A stretch of DNA of 64,000 nucleotides from Metabacillus malikii (GTDB lineage: Bacteria; Bacillota; Bacilli; Bacillales; Bacillaceae), in NCBI RefSeq assembly GCF_030813355.1, contig NZ_JAUSUD010000005.1, positions 1 through 64,000 of the forward strand. The letters are read 5' to 3'. Under the pieces are notes generated by a model, which was given only the letters and a program-made list of their open reading frames with translations, did no database searches and was not told where the DNA came from. Both the position numbers and the translations under genes were made by a program. This document shows, one piece after another, positions 33,533-44,010 of this stretch; position 1 is the stretch's first letter, and every line of letters begins with the position of its first letter.

Positions 33533-33637
33533 ATGGAACATTCATTAACTGGTGCTACATGGTTTTGGTTATTTGGACCAATGTTATTTTTAGTAGTTAT
33601 ATCAATTATTACAAACTTTACAGAGAGGAGTGACTAA
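33533..33637 (+). CDS. 34-residue single-pass membrane peptide upstream of putP
   Basis: Begins MEHSLTGATWFWLFGPMLFL, continues as one hydrophobic helix, and ends ITNFTERSD. AGGAGGTG lies about seven bases before the ATG, one of the best ribosome sites in the window. The stop is three bases before the putP GTG, so the two are co-transcribed and probably coupled. Small single-pass subunits beside sodium symporters are known in other transporter families; that this is an accessory peptide of PutP is inference. Confidence 0.7.
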   Translation: MEHSLTGATWFWLFGPMLFLVVISIITNFTERSD

Positions 33638-33640
33638 TTA

Positions 33641-35137
33641 GTGGATGCTGGAGTTTTAACAACATTTATCATTTATTTAATAGGTATGTTAGCGATTGGT
33701 ATTATTTCTTACCGTTTAACTAGTAATCTTTCAGACTATGTTTTAGGTGGAAGACGTTTAGGTCCTGGTGTCTCAGCACTTAGTGCCGGAGCATCGGATA
33801 TGAGTAGTTGGTTATTGATGGGGTTACCTGGTGCAGTTTATGCTGCAGGTGGAATGAATCAAATTTGGTTAGCAGTTGGATTGGCAATTGGAGCCTACCT
33901 TAACTGGCAGTTTGTAGCCAAAAGATTACGGACGTATACAGAGGTCGCAAACGATTCGATTACGATCCCAGACTTCTTAGAAAATCGTTTTAGAGACGGT
34001 TCTAAGATTTTACGTGTTATTTCAGCAGCAGTTATCCTACTTTTCTTTACATTCTACACATCTTCAGGAATGGTTGGTGGAGCAAAATTATTTGAAGCTT
34101 CATTTGGCCTTTCTTATACACAAGCATTGTGGATAGGTGCAGTAGTTATTATTTCATATACGTTCCTTGGTGGATTCTTAGCAGTTAGTTGGACTGATTT
34201 TATTCAAGGAATTTTAATGTTCTTAGCATTAGTTATAGTACCTATTGTTGCCGTGAGTGAGCTTGGCGGTTGGGGTGAGACTGTTAATAAGGTTGGAAAT
34301 ATTGACCCAGCTAACTTAGATGCCTTTGCAGGTATGACAGCACTTGGTATAATCTCGTTGCTAGCATGGGGATTAGGGTATTTTGGTCAGCCACATATTT
34401 TAACACGTTTTATGGCATTACGTTCAAAAAATGATGTCCCTAAGGCACGTATGATTGGTACGATTTGGATGGTGTTTGCGTTATTTGGTGCCATTTTCAC
34501 GGGATTTGCAGGAATAGCATATTTTGCAGAATCACCACTACCTGATGGAGAACAAGTATTTATTCAGTTCTCACAAGTATTATTTAATCCATGGGTATCA
34601 GGAATATTATTAGCAGCTATTTTAGCAGCAATTATGAGTACAATTGATTCTCAATTATTAGTATCTTCAAGTGCTATTGCAGAGGATTTTTACAAGGCGA
34701 TATTACGGAAAGATGCTTCTGAAAAAGAATTAGTATGGATTGGACGTATATCTGTTGCAGTTATCGCGTTAATTGCAATAGCATTAGCATCAAATCCAGA
34801 TAGTTCAGTATTAGATTTAGTAAGTTATGCTTGGGCAGGATTTGGCGCTGCATTTGGTCCTGTAATCATTCTCTCCCTTTTCTGGAAACGTACGAATCGT
34901 TGGGGAGCTTTGGCAGGAATGATCGTAGGAGCAGCTACAGTTGTAATATGGAAGATATTATCTACGGCTGAATTGAATTCGGCTGGTGAGGTTATTAAGG
35001 AAGCTGTCATTCCGTTTAACCTATATGAAATTGTTCCAGGTTTTATCTTCGCATTAGTAGCCATCATTGTTGTGAGCTTAGTGACTGAAGCTCCATCTAA
35101 AGAAATAGAAGAAGAATTCGAGCAAGCAAAACTATAA
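33641..35137 (+). CDS. putP: sodium/proline symporter PutP
   Basis: A 498-residue SSS-family symporter with about 13 membrane helices. The N-terminal YVLGGRRLGPGVSALSAGASDMSSWLLMGLPG is the PutP sodium/proline site, and AAILAAIMSTIDSQLLVSSSA is the conserved helix 8 motif with the Na-binding serines. The C-terminus is acidic. GTG start at 33641, with AGAGGAG ten bases upstream. It imports proline for catabolism with pruA or as an osmolyte. Confidence 0.94.
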   Translation: MDAGVLTTFIIYLIGMLAIGIISYRLTSNLSDYVLGGRRLGPGVSALSAGASDMSSWLLMGLPGAVYAAGGMNQIWLAVGLAIGAYLNWQFVAKRLRTYTEVANDSITIPDFLENRFRDGSKILRVISAAVILLFFTFYTSSGMVGGAKLFEASFGLSYTQALWIGAVVIISYTFLGGFLAVSWTDFIQGILMFLALVIVPIVAVSELGGWGETVNKVGNIDPANLDAFAGMTALGIISLLAWGLGYFGQPHILTRFMALRSKNDVPKARMIGTIWMVFALFGAIFTGFAGIAYFAESPLPDGEQVFIQFSQVLFNPWVSGILLAAILAAIMSTIDSQLLVSSSAIAEDFYKAILRKDASEKELVWIGRISVAVIALIAIALASNPDSSVLDLVSYAWAGFGAAFGPVIILSLFWKRTNRWGALAGMIVGAATVVIWKILSTAELNSAGEVIKEAVIPFNLYEIVPGFIFALVAIIVVSLVTEAPSKEIEEEFEQAKL

Positions 35138-35143
35138 ATCTTT

Positions 35144-35176
35144 AAAAAGGGTAACTCACTATGGGTTACCTTTTTA
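35144..35176 (+). terminator. terminator after putP
   Basis: AAAAAGGGTAAC and GTTACCTTTTT form a compact stem with a seven-base loop ending in T's. Confidence 0.88.
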
Positions 35177-35422
35177 ATTATGTAAGTGGAGTTATCCCCT
35201 CTTTTTAAGAACAAGAACAGAAGGTGCATTAGTTGCTGGCAGGATTGTAACTCAAACAACAGCTCTATACAACAAATCATAAATATGTGGCTGGAGCAAG
35301 TAGGTTTTCATCATAAGAAAATTACACCTCTCCCACGCTGATTCAAGGACCATTACATTGAGATACAATATCTCAGTTTCCTTGTAAATAATATATTGCC
35401 AGCATAATTTTTGCTGACAACT

Positions 35423-35806
35423 TTACTCTATCATTATTTTTTTTGGCTTCTTCTTTCTTAAATGTATTGTTAATAACCCATGTCTATAAACAGCCTTCAT
35501 ATTACTCTTTAAACAAAAGTCAGGAATTGGTATTTTTGCAACACCACCAAATTTCCTTCGTATTCCCATTTGCTCCTTAACCTCAATCACAAGATTTTCA
35601 CCTAATATCTTTATGTTTATATCATCCTTAGGTACACCTGGGAGTTCAGCTTGAATTGTATAGTACTCTTCAGATTCAAACACATCAAGGTTCCTCTCTA
35701 ACGATGAATGATTGTTGAAAACATCATCGACTGTATCTAATAATGTTCGTCTAGGACGACTATGAAAAAACTCATTTATCATTTTCATTGGATCCTTTTT
35801 TCTCAC
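35423..35806 (-). CDS. Hsp20/alpha-crystallin small heat-shock protein
   Basis: A 127-residue small heat-shock protein. The alpha-crystallin domain runs from about residue 40 (VFESEEYYTIQAELPGVPKDDINI) to the end, with the A-x-x-x-n-G-L motif seen as YRHGLLTIHL. It likely acts as an ATP-independent holdase, or, as with B. subtilis spore-coat Hsp20s, in spores. The GTG start at 35806 follows GGAGGGA by six bases. It is a lone gene between putP and a decayed repeat. Confidence 0.88.
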   Translation of the reverse strand: MRKKDPMKMINEFFHSRPRRTLLDTVDDVFNNHSSLERNLDVFESEEYYTIQAELPGVPKDDINIKILGENLVIEVKEQMGIRRKFGGVAKIPIPDFCLKSNMKAVYRHGLLTIHLRKKKPKKIMIE

Positions 35807-35889
35807 AATTTATCCCTCCAATTTATTTGTTTTTACGAACATTCCTTAAAGGTTGTTGCTTATTGCTGATTTTTTTGTAGGATGATTAC

Positions 35890-36157
35890 GAGAATCCTGT
35901 AAGACAGGAGAGCTGAGATTCATGCTGGTATTCATCGAGTTCGAAAAAGGGAGTGACATACATATCTACTTATAAACAGAGGGCATCAACTGAAATAAGG
36001 AATCGATGCTGACTTATTGTCGGGAGATGACCTAAGTTTGCTTGTTCATGCCACTTAAGCTAGTCAAGCGCACCACCCCCTCGGAAATTGAGTAATTGTA
36101 ATACAATTAACCCAAACGATAACTAAGTATCAACAATCATGTTTACGACAACTGCCT
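35890..36157 (+). repeat. dispersed repeat, copy C (decayed)
   Basis: A diverged relative of copies A and B in the same orientation as copy A. The second half is clearest: GGGCATCAACTGA near 35981, GGGAGATGACCT, CACCACCCC, AACCCAAACGATAACT and the terminal ATGTTTACGAC...GCCT. The first third has many changes and deletions. Its decay suggests the family has been in this lineage for some time. Confidence 0.7.
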
Positions 36158-36398
36158 TTTTTATATTATATGTTGGTGTTCTTCGTTTGCTTTTTCTTTC
36201 TATATATGAATCCATCTTTTTAGGATGTTTCCTATAGAAATTATGTTGTATAACTAAACGGTGAAAGTTTATTCGAGAGGTTCAACTCGACTATCCAACT
36301 GCATGATAAATAACATACGAATATTATTCAAAATGTAACGTAAGTAGTCGTAAAATTTACTAAATATACTATTAGATAGATAACCAAGACAACTAATA
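36158..36398. other. non-coding interval before gatC
   Basis: No supportable ORF. The right side carries the likely gatCAB promoter. I saw no T-box. Confidence 0.4.
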
Positions 36399-36428
36399 TT
36401 GATTAAATAGGCGTTTCTTTGGTATCAT
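36399..36428 (+). promoter_or_regulatory. putative promoter of gatCAB
   Basis: TTGATT at 36399-36404 and TATCAT at 36423-36428 with an 18-base spacer, 41 bases before the gatC ATG. Consensus match only. Confidence 0.45.
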
Positions 36429-36468
36429 CAGAGTATTGTGGTCGTACGATTTTGTGGAGGTGAATGTT

Positions 36469-36759
36469 ATGTCAAGAATTACAAAAGAAGAAGTAAAGCA
36501 TGTAGCTAATTTGGCACGCTTAGCTATAACAGATGAAGAAGTAGAAGTAATGACTAATCAGCTTGACGCAATTATTTCGTTTGCTGAATTATTAAATGAA
36601 GTCGATACTGAGAATGTAAAGCCAACATCACACGTATTAGATATAAAAAATGTGATGAGAGAAGATATACCGAAAAAAGGATTAGCTAATGAGGAAGTTG
36701 TCAAAAATGCACCAGACCATATCGATGGCTATATCCGTGTACCATCAATCTTAGAATAA
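36469..36759 (+). CDS. gatC: Asp/Glu-tRNA amidotransferase subunit GatC
   Basis: A 96-residue subunit that holds GatA and GatB together. [18 protein letters not shown] and the C-terminal [13 protein letters not shown] are typical. The frame is open from 36436, but the ATG at 36469 follows GGAGGTG and gives the B. subtilis length. First gene of gatCAB. Confidence 0.95.
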   Translation: MSRITKEEVKHVANLARLAITDEEVEVMTNQLDAIISFAELLNEVDTENVKPTSHVLDIKNVMREDIPKKGLANEEVVKNAPDHIDGYIRVPSILE

Positions 36760-36779
36760 TAGAAGAAGGAGGGACAAGC

Positions 36780-38237
36780 ATGGCACTCTTTGATCAGAAA
36801 ATATCTGAATTAAAAGATTTATTACATAAAAAAGAAATTTCCGTTTCAGATTTAGTGAACGAATCATATAAGCGGATAAATGAGGTAGATGAAAAGGTTG
36901 GAGCATTTTTAACATTAAATGAAGAAAATGCGCGCGCTTATGCAAAAGAATTAGATGACGCATTAGAAACGAGAGATGAATTTGGCTTATTATTCGGAAT
37001 GCCAATCGGAATAAAGGACAATATCGTTACAAGAGGTTTGCGTACAACTTGTGCAAGTAAAATATTAGAGAACTTTGACCCGATATATGACGCAACGGTT
37101 GTTGAACAATTAAAACAAGCAGAGACAGTGACGATCGGGAAATTAAATATGGATGAGTTCGCAATGGGGTCATCTAATGAAAACTCAGGCTATAAATTAA
37201 CGAAAAACCCTTGGGATTTAGAGAGAGTTCCAGGAGGATCAAGCGGTGGTTCAGCTGCAGCTGTAGCAGCGGGCGAAGTACCGTTTTCATTAGGCTCTGA
37301 TACAGGTGGTTCAATTCGTCAGCCAGCTTCATTTTGTGGCGTTGTCGGATTAAAGCCTACATATGGACGAGTATCACGCTTTGGGTTAGTTGCTTTTGCT
37401 TCATCTTTAGACCAAATTGGTCCAATCACACGAACTGTTGAAGATAATGCGTTCCTTTTACAAGCAATTTCTGGTGTCGATGAGATGGACTCAACATCTG
37501 CAAATGTAGATGTACCTGATTTTCTATCTGCATTAACAGGTGATGTCAAAGGTTTGAAAATTGCTGTACCGAAAGAGTATTTAGGTGAAGGTGTGAATGA
37601 AGAAGTTAAGCAATCTGTTCTAAATGCACTAAAAGTACTTGAAGGGCTTGGCGCAACATGGGAAGAGGTTTCCTTGCCACACTCTAAATATGCGCTTGCT
37701 ACATATTATTTACTTTCATCATCTGAGGCTTCTGCAAACTTATCTCGATTTGACGGTGTACGTTACGGGTATCGTACGGATAATGCGGAAAATCTCCTTG
37801 ATTTATACATGCAAAGTCGTGCGGAAGGCTTCGGAAATGAAGTGAAAAGACGTATTATGCTTGGAACATTTGCATTGAGTTCAGGCTATTATGATGCTTA
37901 TTATAAAAAGGCACAAAAGGTTAGAACATTAATTAAAAAGGACTTTGATGATGTTTTTGAAAAATATGATGTAATTATTGGGCCGACAACTCCCACACCT
38001 GCTTTTAAAATTGGTGAAAACGTTAAGGACCCATTAACAATGTATGCGAATGATATTTTAACAATTCCAGTTAACCTTGCTGGTGTCCCTGGAATTTCGA
38101 TTCCTTGTGGTCAAGCAAACGGCTTACCATTAGGCTTACAAATTATTGGAAAGCATTTTGATGAAAGCACAGTATATCGTGTCGCACATGCATTTGAACA
38201 AGCAACAGACTATCATAAAGCAAAACCTGAACTGTAA
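36780..38237 (+). CDS. gatA: Asp/Glu-tRNA amidotransferase subunit GatA
   Basis: A 485-residue amidase-signature protein releasing ammonia from glutamine for GatB. The Ser-cisSer-Lys triad is visible: Lys in MPIGIKDN (about residue 79) and the serines in [16 protein letters not shown], with the nucleophile in [17 protein letters not shown] precedes the ATG. It lies 20 bases after gatC. Confidence 0.97.
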   Translation: MALFDQKISELKDLLHKKEISVSDLVNESYKRINEVDEKVGAFLTLNEENARAYAKELDDALETRDEFGLLFGMPIGIKDNIVTRGLRTTCASKILENFDPIYDATVVEQLKQAETVTIGKLNMDEFAMGSSNENSGYKLTKNPWDLERVPGGSSGGSAAAVAAGEVPFSLGSDTGGSIRQPASFCGVVGLKPTYGRVSRFGLVAFASSLDQIGPITRTVEDNAFLLQAISGVDEMDSTSANVDVPDFLSALTGDVKGLKIAVPKEYLGEGVNEEVKQSVLNALKVLEGLGATWEEVSLPHSKYALATYYLLSSSEASANLSRFDGVRYGYRTDNAENLLDLYMQSRAEGFGNEVKRRIMLGTFALSSGYYDAYYKKAQKVRTLIKKDFDDVFEKYDVIIGPTTPTPAFKIGENVKDPLTMYANDILTIPVNLAGVPGISIPCGQANGLPLGLQIIGKHFDESTVYRVAHAFEQATDYHKAKPEL

Positions 38238-38251
38238 GGGGTGAGGAAACA

Positions 38252-39682
38252 ATGGAATATGAAACAGTCATAGGACTTGAAGTCCACGTTGAGCTAAAAA
38301 CAGATTCAAAAATATTCTCAAGCGCTCCGAACCGTTTTGGTGCTGAGCCAAATACAAATACAACCGTTGTCGAGCTTGGATATCCGGGAGTCTTACCTGT
38401 ATTAAATAAGAAGGTAGTCGACTTTGCAATGAAAGCATGTATGGCATTGAATTGTGAAGTGGCAACGGAAACGAAGTTTGACCGCAAAAACTATTTCTAT
38501 CCGGATAATCCAAAGGCTTATCAAATCTCGCAATTTGACAAACCAATTGGTGAAAATGGCTGGATTGACATTGAAGTAAATGGTGAAACAAAGCGAATTG
38601 GAATTACTCGAATTCATATGGAAGAGGATGCCGGAAAACTGATTCATACAAATGACGGACATTCATTAGTGGACCTTAACAGACAAGGAACACCATTAAT
38701 TGAAATTGTGTCAGAACCAGATATTCGTACACCAGAAGAAGCATATGCTTACTTAGAAAAATTAAAAGCGATTATCCAATACACGGAAGTGTCGGATTGT
38801 AAGATGGAAGAAGGTTCACTTCGCTGTGATGCAAACATCTCACTCCGCCCAGTTGGACAAAAAGAATTTGGTACGAAAACGGAATTGAAAAACTTAAACT
38901 CATTTGCCTTTGTCCAAAAAGGGTTAGAGTATGAAGAAAAGCGTCAAGAAAAGGTTCTTCGTTCTGGTGGTACAATTGACCAAGAAACACGCCGTTATGA
39001 TGAAGCAACGAAGAAAACAATCTTAATGCGTGTAAAAGAAGGTTCAGATGATTACCGTTATTTCCCAGAGCCTGATTTAGTAGAATTGTATATTGATGAT
39101 GAATGGAAAGAGCGTATCCGTGCTTCAATCCCAGAATTACCTGATGCTCGTCGGAAGCGATATGTTGAAGAGCTCGGTTTGCCTGAGTATGATGCACAAG
39201 TACTAACAATGACAAAGGAAATGTCTGATTTCTTTGAACAAGCGTTAGCTGCAGGTGCAGAAGCAAAGCAAGCATCGAACTGGATAATGGGTGAACTATC
39301 AGGATACTTAAATGCTGAAGGAAAAGAGCTTAGTGATGTTGCTTTAACAGCAGAAGGTCTTGCCGGCATGATTAAGCTGATAGAAAATGGCACAATTTCT
39401 TCGAAAATAGCGAAACAAGTATTTAAAGAGCTTGTTGAAAATGGTGGAGATGCTGAGGCAATCGTCAAAGAGAAAGGCTTAGTACAAATTTCTGATGATG
39501 AAACACTTCGTAAATTTGTAACAGAAGCATTGGACGCTAACCCACAATCAATTGAAGACTTCAAAAGTGGTAAGAAAAAAGCAATTGGCTTCTTAGTTGG
39601 ACAAATTATGAAAGCTACTAAGGGTCAGGCGAACCCGCCAATGGTCAACAAGCTGTTAATGGAAGAAATTCAAAAAAGATAA
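38252..39682 (+). CDS. gatB: Asp/Glu-tRNA amidotransferase subunit GatB
   Basis: A 476-residue tRNA-binding, amidating subunit converting Glu-tRNA(Gln) or Asp-tRNA(Asn) to the amides. It starts [17 protein letters not shown] and has the kinase-like core [12 protein letters not shown] and DANISLRP, with a C-terminal YqeY-like tail ([16 protein letters not shown]). AAGGGGTG precedes the ATG. Last gene of the operon, followed by a strong terminator. Confidence 0.97.
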   Translation: MEYETVIGLEVHVELKTDSKIFSSAPNRFGAEPNTNTTVVELGYPGVLPVLNKKVVDFAMKACMALNCEVATETKFDRKNYFYPDNPKAYQISQFDKPIGENGWIDIEVNGETKRIGITRIHMEEDAGKLIHTNDGHSLVDLNRQGTPLIEIVSEPDIRTPEEAYAYLEKLKAIIQYTEVSDCKMEEGSLRCDANISLRPVGQKEFGTKTELKNLNSFAFVQKGLEYEEKRQEKVLRSGGTIDQETRRYDEATKKTILMRVKEGSDDYRYFPEPDLVELYIDDEWKERIRASIPELPDARRKRYVEELGLPEYDAQVLTMTKEMSDFFEQALAAGAEAKQASNWIMGELSGYLNAEGKELSDVALTAEGLAGMIKLIENGTISSKIAKQVFKELVENGGDAEAIVKEKGLVQISDDETLRKFVTEALDANPQSIEDFKSGKKKAIGFLVGQIMKATKGQANPPMVNKLLMEEIQKR

Positions 39683-39691
39683 AAACGATAG

Positions 39692-39725
39692 AAAAAAGCA
39701 GTGGGGTTCATTCCACTGCTTTTTC
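39692..39725. terminator. bidirectional terminator, gatB / antiporter
   Basis: AAAAAGCAGTGG and CCACTGCTTTTT form a 12-bp stem with an eight-base loop; A and T runs on both sides serve both converging genes. Confidence 0.9.
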
Positions 39726-41233
39726 TATACAGATTCAGGTAATTCCTCAACTGAATCTTCTGTTTTCTTTTCTGTTAACACCTGCTTGAGCGAGGATTTA
39801 CTCTTTTTCGCAGTGAGAATATACAGGAAGTCTCCAGGTATAATCGTTGTATTACCTGTTGGTGTAATGAGTTGGTTATTCCTGATTACTGCATTTACTA
39901 AGGCCCCCTCAGGAAATGGAATCTCTAATAATGTTTTTCCTGCTACTTCTGAATCTGTTTCAACTTCATATTCAACCATCTCTGTATTCACTTGTCCAAG
40001 TGTTACTAATTCAATCGAGTGCATTGGTGTAGTCTTTTTAGGACCTGTTAATTTAAGCTTTTCAGCAAGATTCGTAATGGTTGAACCCTGTATTAGACAG
40101 CTTGTTAAGACAACGAAGAAGACGACATTAAAAATTAGTTGACTACCCTCGATATTTGCAAGCATCGGGAAAGTTGCTAAGACGATTGGCACCGCTCCCT
40201 TTAAACCAGCCCATGATAGGAATATTCGTTCATTCAATGTATACTTCATTCCAATTGTGGAAAGAAAAACGGCTACTGGTCTAGCAATTAACATTAGAAT
40301 TGCTGAAATGGCAATACCTTTTATAATAATGTCCCATGTGAACAGTTCTGAAGGAAATACGAGTAGACCCAAGATGACAAACATGGAGATTTGCATCATC
40401 CAGGCAAAACCTTCTGAAAACCTGAAGATGGATTGGCGATAAGCAATTTCAGCATTTCCAATGATAATCGCTAATACATAAACCGCTAATAGGCCACTAC
40501 CGCCTAAAAACGCAGTAATGCCATACGTAAGCAGGGCAAATGCAATTGAAAAAATCGGGTATAAACCACTAGAGTCAAGATTTAACCGGTTTAATGCATT
40601 AACAGCTAATTTCCCTGCAATGATTCCTAGTAATAAACCAAGACCCATTTGGATAAAAAATGAACCAACCATCTTTATAATACTTGCGTCTGGAGCCGTA
40701 ATAAGTTCAATCGTTGCAATTGTGAGGAAGACTGCCATCGGATCATTTGATCCTGATTCAGCTTCTAAAGTTGTGCCAATCCGTTCTTTAATATTTTGTC
40801 CTTTTAAGACAGCGAAAACAGCAGCTGCATCTGTGGAGCCAACAATTGCACCAAATAACAATGCTTCTAACCAGCCTAAATTCAAAATGAAGTAAGCGGC
40901 TGCGGCTACGATTCCAGTTGTTAATAGCACACCTAATGTTGCTAGGGAGAGGGAAGGGACAATGACAGGGCGTAAGGTACTCCATTTTGTTTGGAGTCCA
41001 CCTTCGAATAAAATAATAACAAGTGCAAAAACACCTATCATCTGTGCAGTGGATGCATTATCAAAATAAATAATTCCGAGAACATCACTACCCATAACCA
41101 TGCCGACAAGCATGAACAGGACAAGGGCAGGAACTCCCAAACGAGCAGAAAATTTTGTAGTAAGCACACCGACAATTAATAAGACGGAAGTTAATAAAAT
41201 AAATGTGTCAGTGTGTATTATCTCTTGTAACAT
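39725..41233 (-). CDS. K+/H+ (CPA1/NhaP2-type) antiporter with RCK_C domain
   Basis: About 502 residues. Roughly twelve membrane helices carry the Na/H exchanger fold, with conserved ILFEGGLQT and GSTDAAAVFAVLKG segments and an acidic pair in the ESGSNDPMAVFL core. The C-terminus is a soluble RCK_C/TrkA-C domain (EYEVETDSEVAGKTL...PGDFLYILT), probably nucleotide- or ion-sensing. The start is uncertain: TTG 41242, ATG 41239 or ATG 41233; I prefer 41233, nine bases from AGAGAG. Likely role is K+ or Na+ efflux at alkaline pH. Confidence 0.88.
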   Translation of the reverse strand: MLQEIIHTDTFILLTSVLLIVGVLTTKFSARLGVPALVLFMLVGMVMGSDVLGIIYFDNASTAQMIGVFALVIILFEGGLQTKWSTLRPVIVPSLSLATLGVLLTTGIVAAAAYFILNLGWLEALLFGAIVGSTDAAAVFAVLKGQNIKERIGTTLEAESGSNDPMAVFLTIATIELITAPDASIIKMVGSFFIQMGLGLLLGIIAGKLAVNALNRLNLDSSGLYPIFSIAFALLTYGITAFLGGSGLLAVYVLAIIIGNAEIAYRQSIFRFSEGFAWMMQISMFVILGLLVFPSELFTWDIIIKGIAISAILMLIARPVAVFLSTIGMKYTLNERIFLSWAGLKGAVPIVLATFPMLANIEGSQLIFNVVFFVVLTSCLIQGSTITNLAEKLKLTGPKKTTPMHSIELVTLGQVNTEMVEYEVETDSEVAGKTLLEIPFPEGALVNAVIRNNQLITPTGNTTIIPGDFLYILTAKKSKSSLKQVLTEKKTEDSVEELPESV

Positions 41234-41250
41234 TAACATCAACTCTCTTT

Positions 41251-41805
41251 CTATAAATTAACATCTAGTTTAATTTGCAATGTCGTGTTTGCAACGCCAA
41301 TATATTGTCTAGTTTCAGAAGGTGTGGATTGTTGAAGGCGTTTTTGGATAAGTGAGATGGCAATTCCTTTTCTATAAGCATGATACCCAAAGGTTTTCCG
41401 AAGTGTATGTGTTCCAATTGGTTCGCAAATACCAGCCTGTCTCGAAGCCTCATTAATCACTCTGTAGGCTTGTTGGCGAGATATGGGCTCATTCGTGCGT
41501 TTTGATTTAAACAAGTAATCATTTAACGAAAGTCCCTCTTCTTCAATGTAGGAGGTTAAAGCCTGCTGAACTTGATGGTTCAAATAGACAGGTGGCTCCA
41601 AATGAACAGGAGACATTAAATGGTCATAGAGGCTTCCATCCTCAGCTATGAATTGGTGAACATATAAATGAAGTAAGTCATGAATACGGATTCCAGTATT
41701 AATCCCTAATAAAAATAGACAGTAATCACGAGAAGACCTACTTTTTAAAAACGATTTCATCAATAGGATTTGGTTTGTATCCTTTATCGCTTCGACAGTT
41801 TTCAT
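41251..41805 (-). CDS. solo catalytic-domain tyrosine recombinase
   Basis: A 184-residue phage-integrase family protein made almost only of the catalytic domain. Active-site residues are visible: Arg in GINTGIRIHD, H-x-x-R in THTLRKTFGYH, and the nucleophile Tyr in TRQYIGV. It lacks the usual N-terminal core-binding domain, a size like FimB/FimE-type recombinases. AAGGAGC precedes the ATG. It lies nine bases before the antiporter gene region and 108 bases from repeat copy B; its DNA target is unknown. Confidence 0.85.
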   Translation of the reverse strand: MKTVEAIKDTNQILLMKSFLKSRSSRDYCLFLLGINTGIRIHDLLHLYVHQFIAEDGSLYDHLMSPVHLEPPVYLNHQVQQALTSYIEEEGLSLNDYLFKSKRTNEPISRQQAYRVINEASRQAGICEPIGTHTLRKTFGYHAYRKGIAISLIQKRLQQSTPSETRQYIGVANTTLQIKLDVNL

Positions 41806-41912
41806 TTCAACGCTCCTTGTTTACCTGACAGGTTTAACAGTATCTATGTTACATAATATGATTATAACATACATTTATGTTACTTCAAAAGAAAAAGCCT
41901 ACAGTTAATATA

Positions 41913-42289
41913 AGGCTGTTTTCGTAAACATTGTTGGCTTTTAACTGAGTTGTCGTTTAGGGTTTGTCTCCGCTACAGTACTCAGCAATAGCGGGGTGGG
42001 TGGTGAGCCTCATAGCTCCTTGCGGCACGAACAAGCAAACTTCAGGTCACCTCCCTACGATAAGTCATCATCGATTCGCCATTCGGCTCACCGTGATTCC
42101 TTTATCTCAGTTGATGCCCATCCAGTTTGTACGTCGATGGGCAAGCCGCCTACGCCTTTCATATTCCTCAGCGTTAACGCTTGCGGGGTCTCACCTCTCC
42201 CACGCATCCCGCAGGAGTCTCGCACTTCCGCTCCAACAAACCCTTAAAAAGGTAAGTGCAAAAAGCCACAATCTTTTAGAAAAGAGCCT
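41913..42289 (-). repeat. dispersed repeat, copy B (about 377 bp)
   Basis: Reverse complement of copy A (19691-20063), with only scattered substitutions and a few short indels, bounded by the same AGGCT and AGCCT ends. It separates the solo tyrosine recombinase from the AI-2E transporter gene. Open frames across it are by-products of its GC-rich sequence. Confidence 0.85.
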
Positions 42290-42428
42290 AATATAATGCC
42301 TGAACTGTAAAAATTTATCAAAAATAATTTACAAAACTGTGAACTGAAAGGTAAGATAGGTGATAGAGATAGTTAAGTACGTTACTATTGAAGAAAGGAT
42401 TTAGGATTTGAGAGGAGTACGTGCGTCC

Positions 42429-43568
42429 ATGAGTGACAAGCAGTTCACAAAAGTAGATATGTTTAAGAAGTTCATTTTAAATAACAGATTTGTCTTATTT
42501 CTATTGATTATCTTTTTAATAGGAATAAATTTGTTAATATTTAGAGAAGTATCATATATTTTTACACCGTTACAGGTTTTGGTAAAGACGGTCATTCTTC
42601 CCATTATGATGGCCACGGTTTGTTATTACTTATTAAATCCGCTCGTTGATTACCTTGAAAGATTTAAAATAAAGAGAGTCTACTCAATCCTATTACTATA
42701 TATTGTTATTATTGGCGTTCTCACAATAATTATTGTGTCAGTAATTCCCTTTTTGCGAGAGCAAATTATGAGTTTAGTTTCAAGCTTTCCCGGTTATGCA
42801 AGTGATGTCGAAAAATTAATTCGAGACATCGTTGGAAGTCAATTTGTAAATGAAGCCCAAAAAACATTGAATATAAATGTACCTGACCTTGTTAGCAATG
42901 TTTCTGAACAAATCTCGAAAATTGTAAACAATACTTGGTTAGGAATTGGAGTTTTTGTCGGAGCTGTGAAGGATTTTGTGTTAGCTTTGATTATCTTGCC
43001 TTTCATTCTATTCTATCTATTAAAAGATGGGAGGAAGCTGCCGAAGTATATACTGAGCTTTTTACCAATACCATTCCGCAATCAGACGTTTACTGTAATG
43101 AAAGAAATAAATACAAGCATTAGTCTGTATATAAGAGGACAAATTATTGTTAGCTTTTGTATCGGATTTCTAATGTTTATCGGATTTCTCATTATCGGTC
43201 TAGAATATGCTTCAATTTTAGCGTTAATTGCTGCATTTACGAGTATTGTTCCGTATTTAGGACCGGCAATTGCAATAACACCAGCTTTAATTATTGCGAT
43301 TGTTACGTCACCAATTATGCTGTTAAAGCTAATTATTGTTTGGACAGTTGTCCAACTTATCGAAGGAAAGTTCATCTCACCGCAAATTATGGGAAGAAAC
43401 CTTCATATTCACCCGATTACGATTATATTTGTTATCTTAACAGCAGGTAATTTATTTGGTGTTATTGGCATTATTTTAGCTGTGCCCGGATATGCTGTAT
43501 TAAAAGTCATTGCCACTCATATATTTGATTATGTGAAACATAGAAGTAAATATTATAAAGATGTATAA
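42429..43568 (+). CDS. AI-2E family (UPF0118) transporter
   Basis: About 379 residues with eight predicted membrane helices: two near the N-terminus, a long periplasmic-type amphipathic section (about 110-190), and a C-terminal cluster with the family's [26 protein letters not shown] and [16 protein letters not shown] motifs. The ATG at 42429 lies 11 bases after GAGAGGAG; the frame is open from a TTG at 42408. The family name does not prove AI-2 transport; some members are Na+/H+ or Na+/Li+ antiporters. Confidence 0.85.
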   Translation: MSDKQFTKVDMFKKFILNNRFVLFLLIIFLIGINLLIFREVSYIFTPLQVLVKTVILPIMMATVCYYLLNPLVDYLERFKIKRVYSILLLYIVIIGVLTIIIVSVIPFLREQIMSLVSSFPGYASDVEKLIRDIVGSQFVNEAQKTLNINVPDLVSNVSEQISKIVNNTWLGIGVFVGAVKDFVLALIILPFILFYLLKDGRKLPKYILSFLPIPFRNQTFTVMKEINTSISLYIRGQIIVSFCIGFLMFIGFLIIGLEYASILALIAAFTSIVPYLGPAIAITPALIIAIVTSPIMLLKLIIVWTVVQLIEGKFISPQIMGRNLHIHPITIIFVILTAGNLFGVIGIILAVPGYAVLKVIATHIFDYVKHRSKYYKDV

Positions 43569-43576
43569 ATAGTAAT

Positions 43577-43612
43577 AAAATGCTTAGGGCAATGATGCCT
43601 AAGCATTTTTTA
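43577..43612 (+). terminator. terminator after AI-2E gene
   Basis: AAAATGCTTAGG and CCTAAGCATTTTTT form a strong stem with a short loop and T run. Confidence 0.9.
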
Positions 43613-44010
43613 ATTACATGATTTGTTGAATAAGAAAATTGCTTTCAGGTTGGTGCTAAGGTCCTGCTTCCGTAGGTTCCACCCGTAATATACAGACATT
43701 AAACATAGAATAGGATCCTTAAATAAATAGTTGGATTGTATTTAGGTAATACTTTCTAAAAGATACTAATTGTATTTTTTGTAGCATTTATAAAGTAGTT
43801 AGTAGCATAAATGCTCAATCACAATGATTAATAAAGTAAAATATTTTTTAAAATTATTATTTAGATATTGTAATATCGACAAAAAGACTTAAAATTAGAC
43901 AATGGGTGATGATTTGTCATCCTTCATATGCAAAGAGTATGTATATGATAGTTGAAAGTTCTAAAAAGAGGTTGTTTACGATTTATATACAGAAATGTGG
44001 AGGGTTTTCT
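43613..44010. other. non-coding interval before DUF47 gene
   Basis: Mostly AT-rich. The open frame upstream of 44011 has no ribosome site and no similarity that I can see. No confident promoter or operator. Confidence 0.4.

Noticed and set aside
42429-43568. Quorum-sensing role for the AI-2E family transporter
   Set aside because: The family name is historical; no luxS or lsr-type genes are nearby, and several members are cation antiporters.
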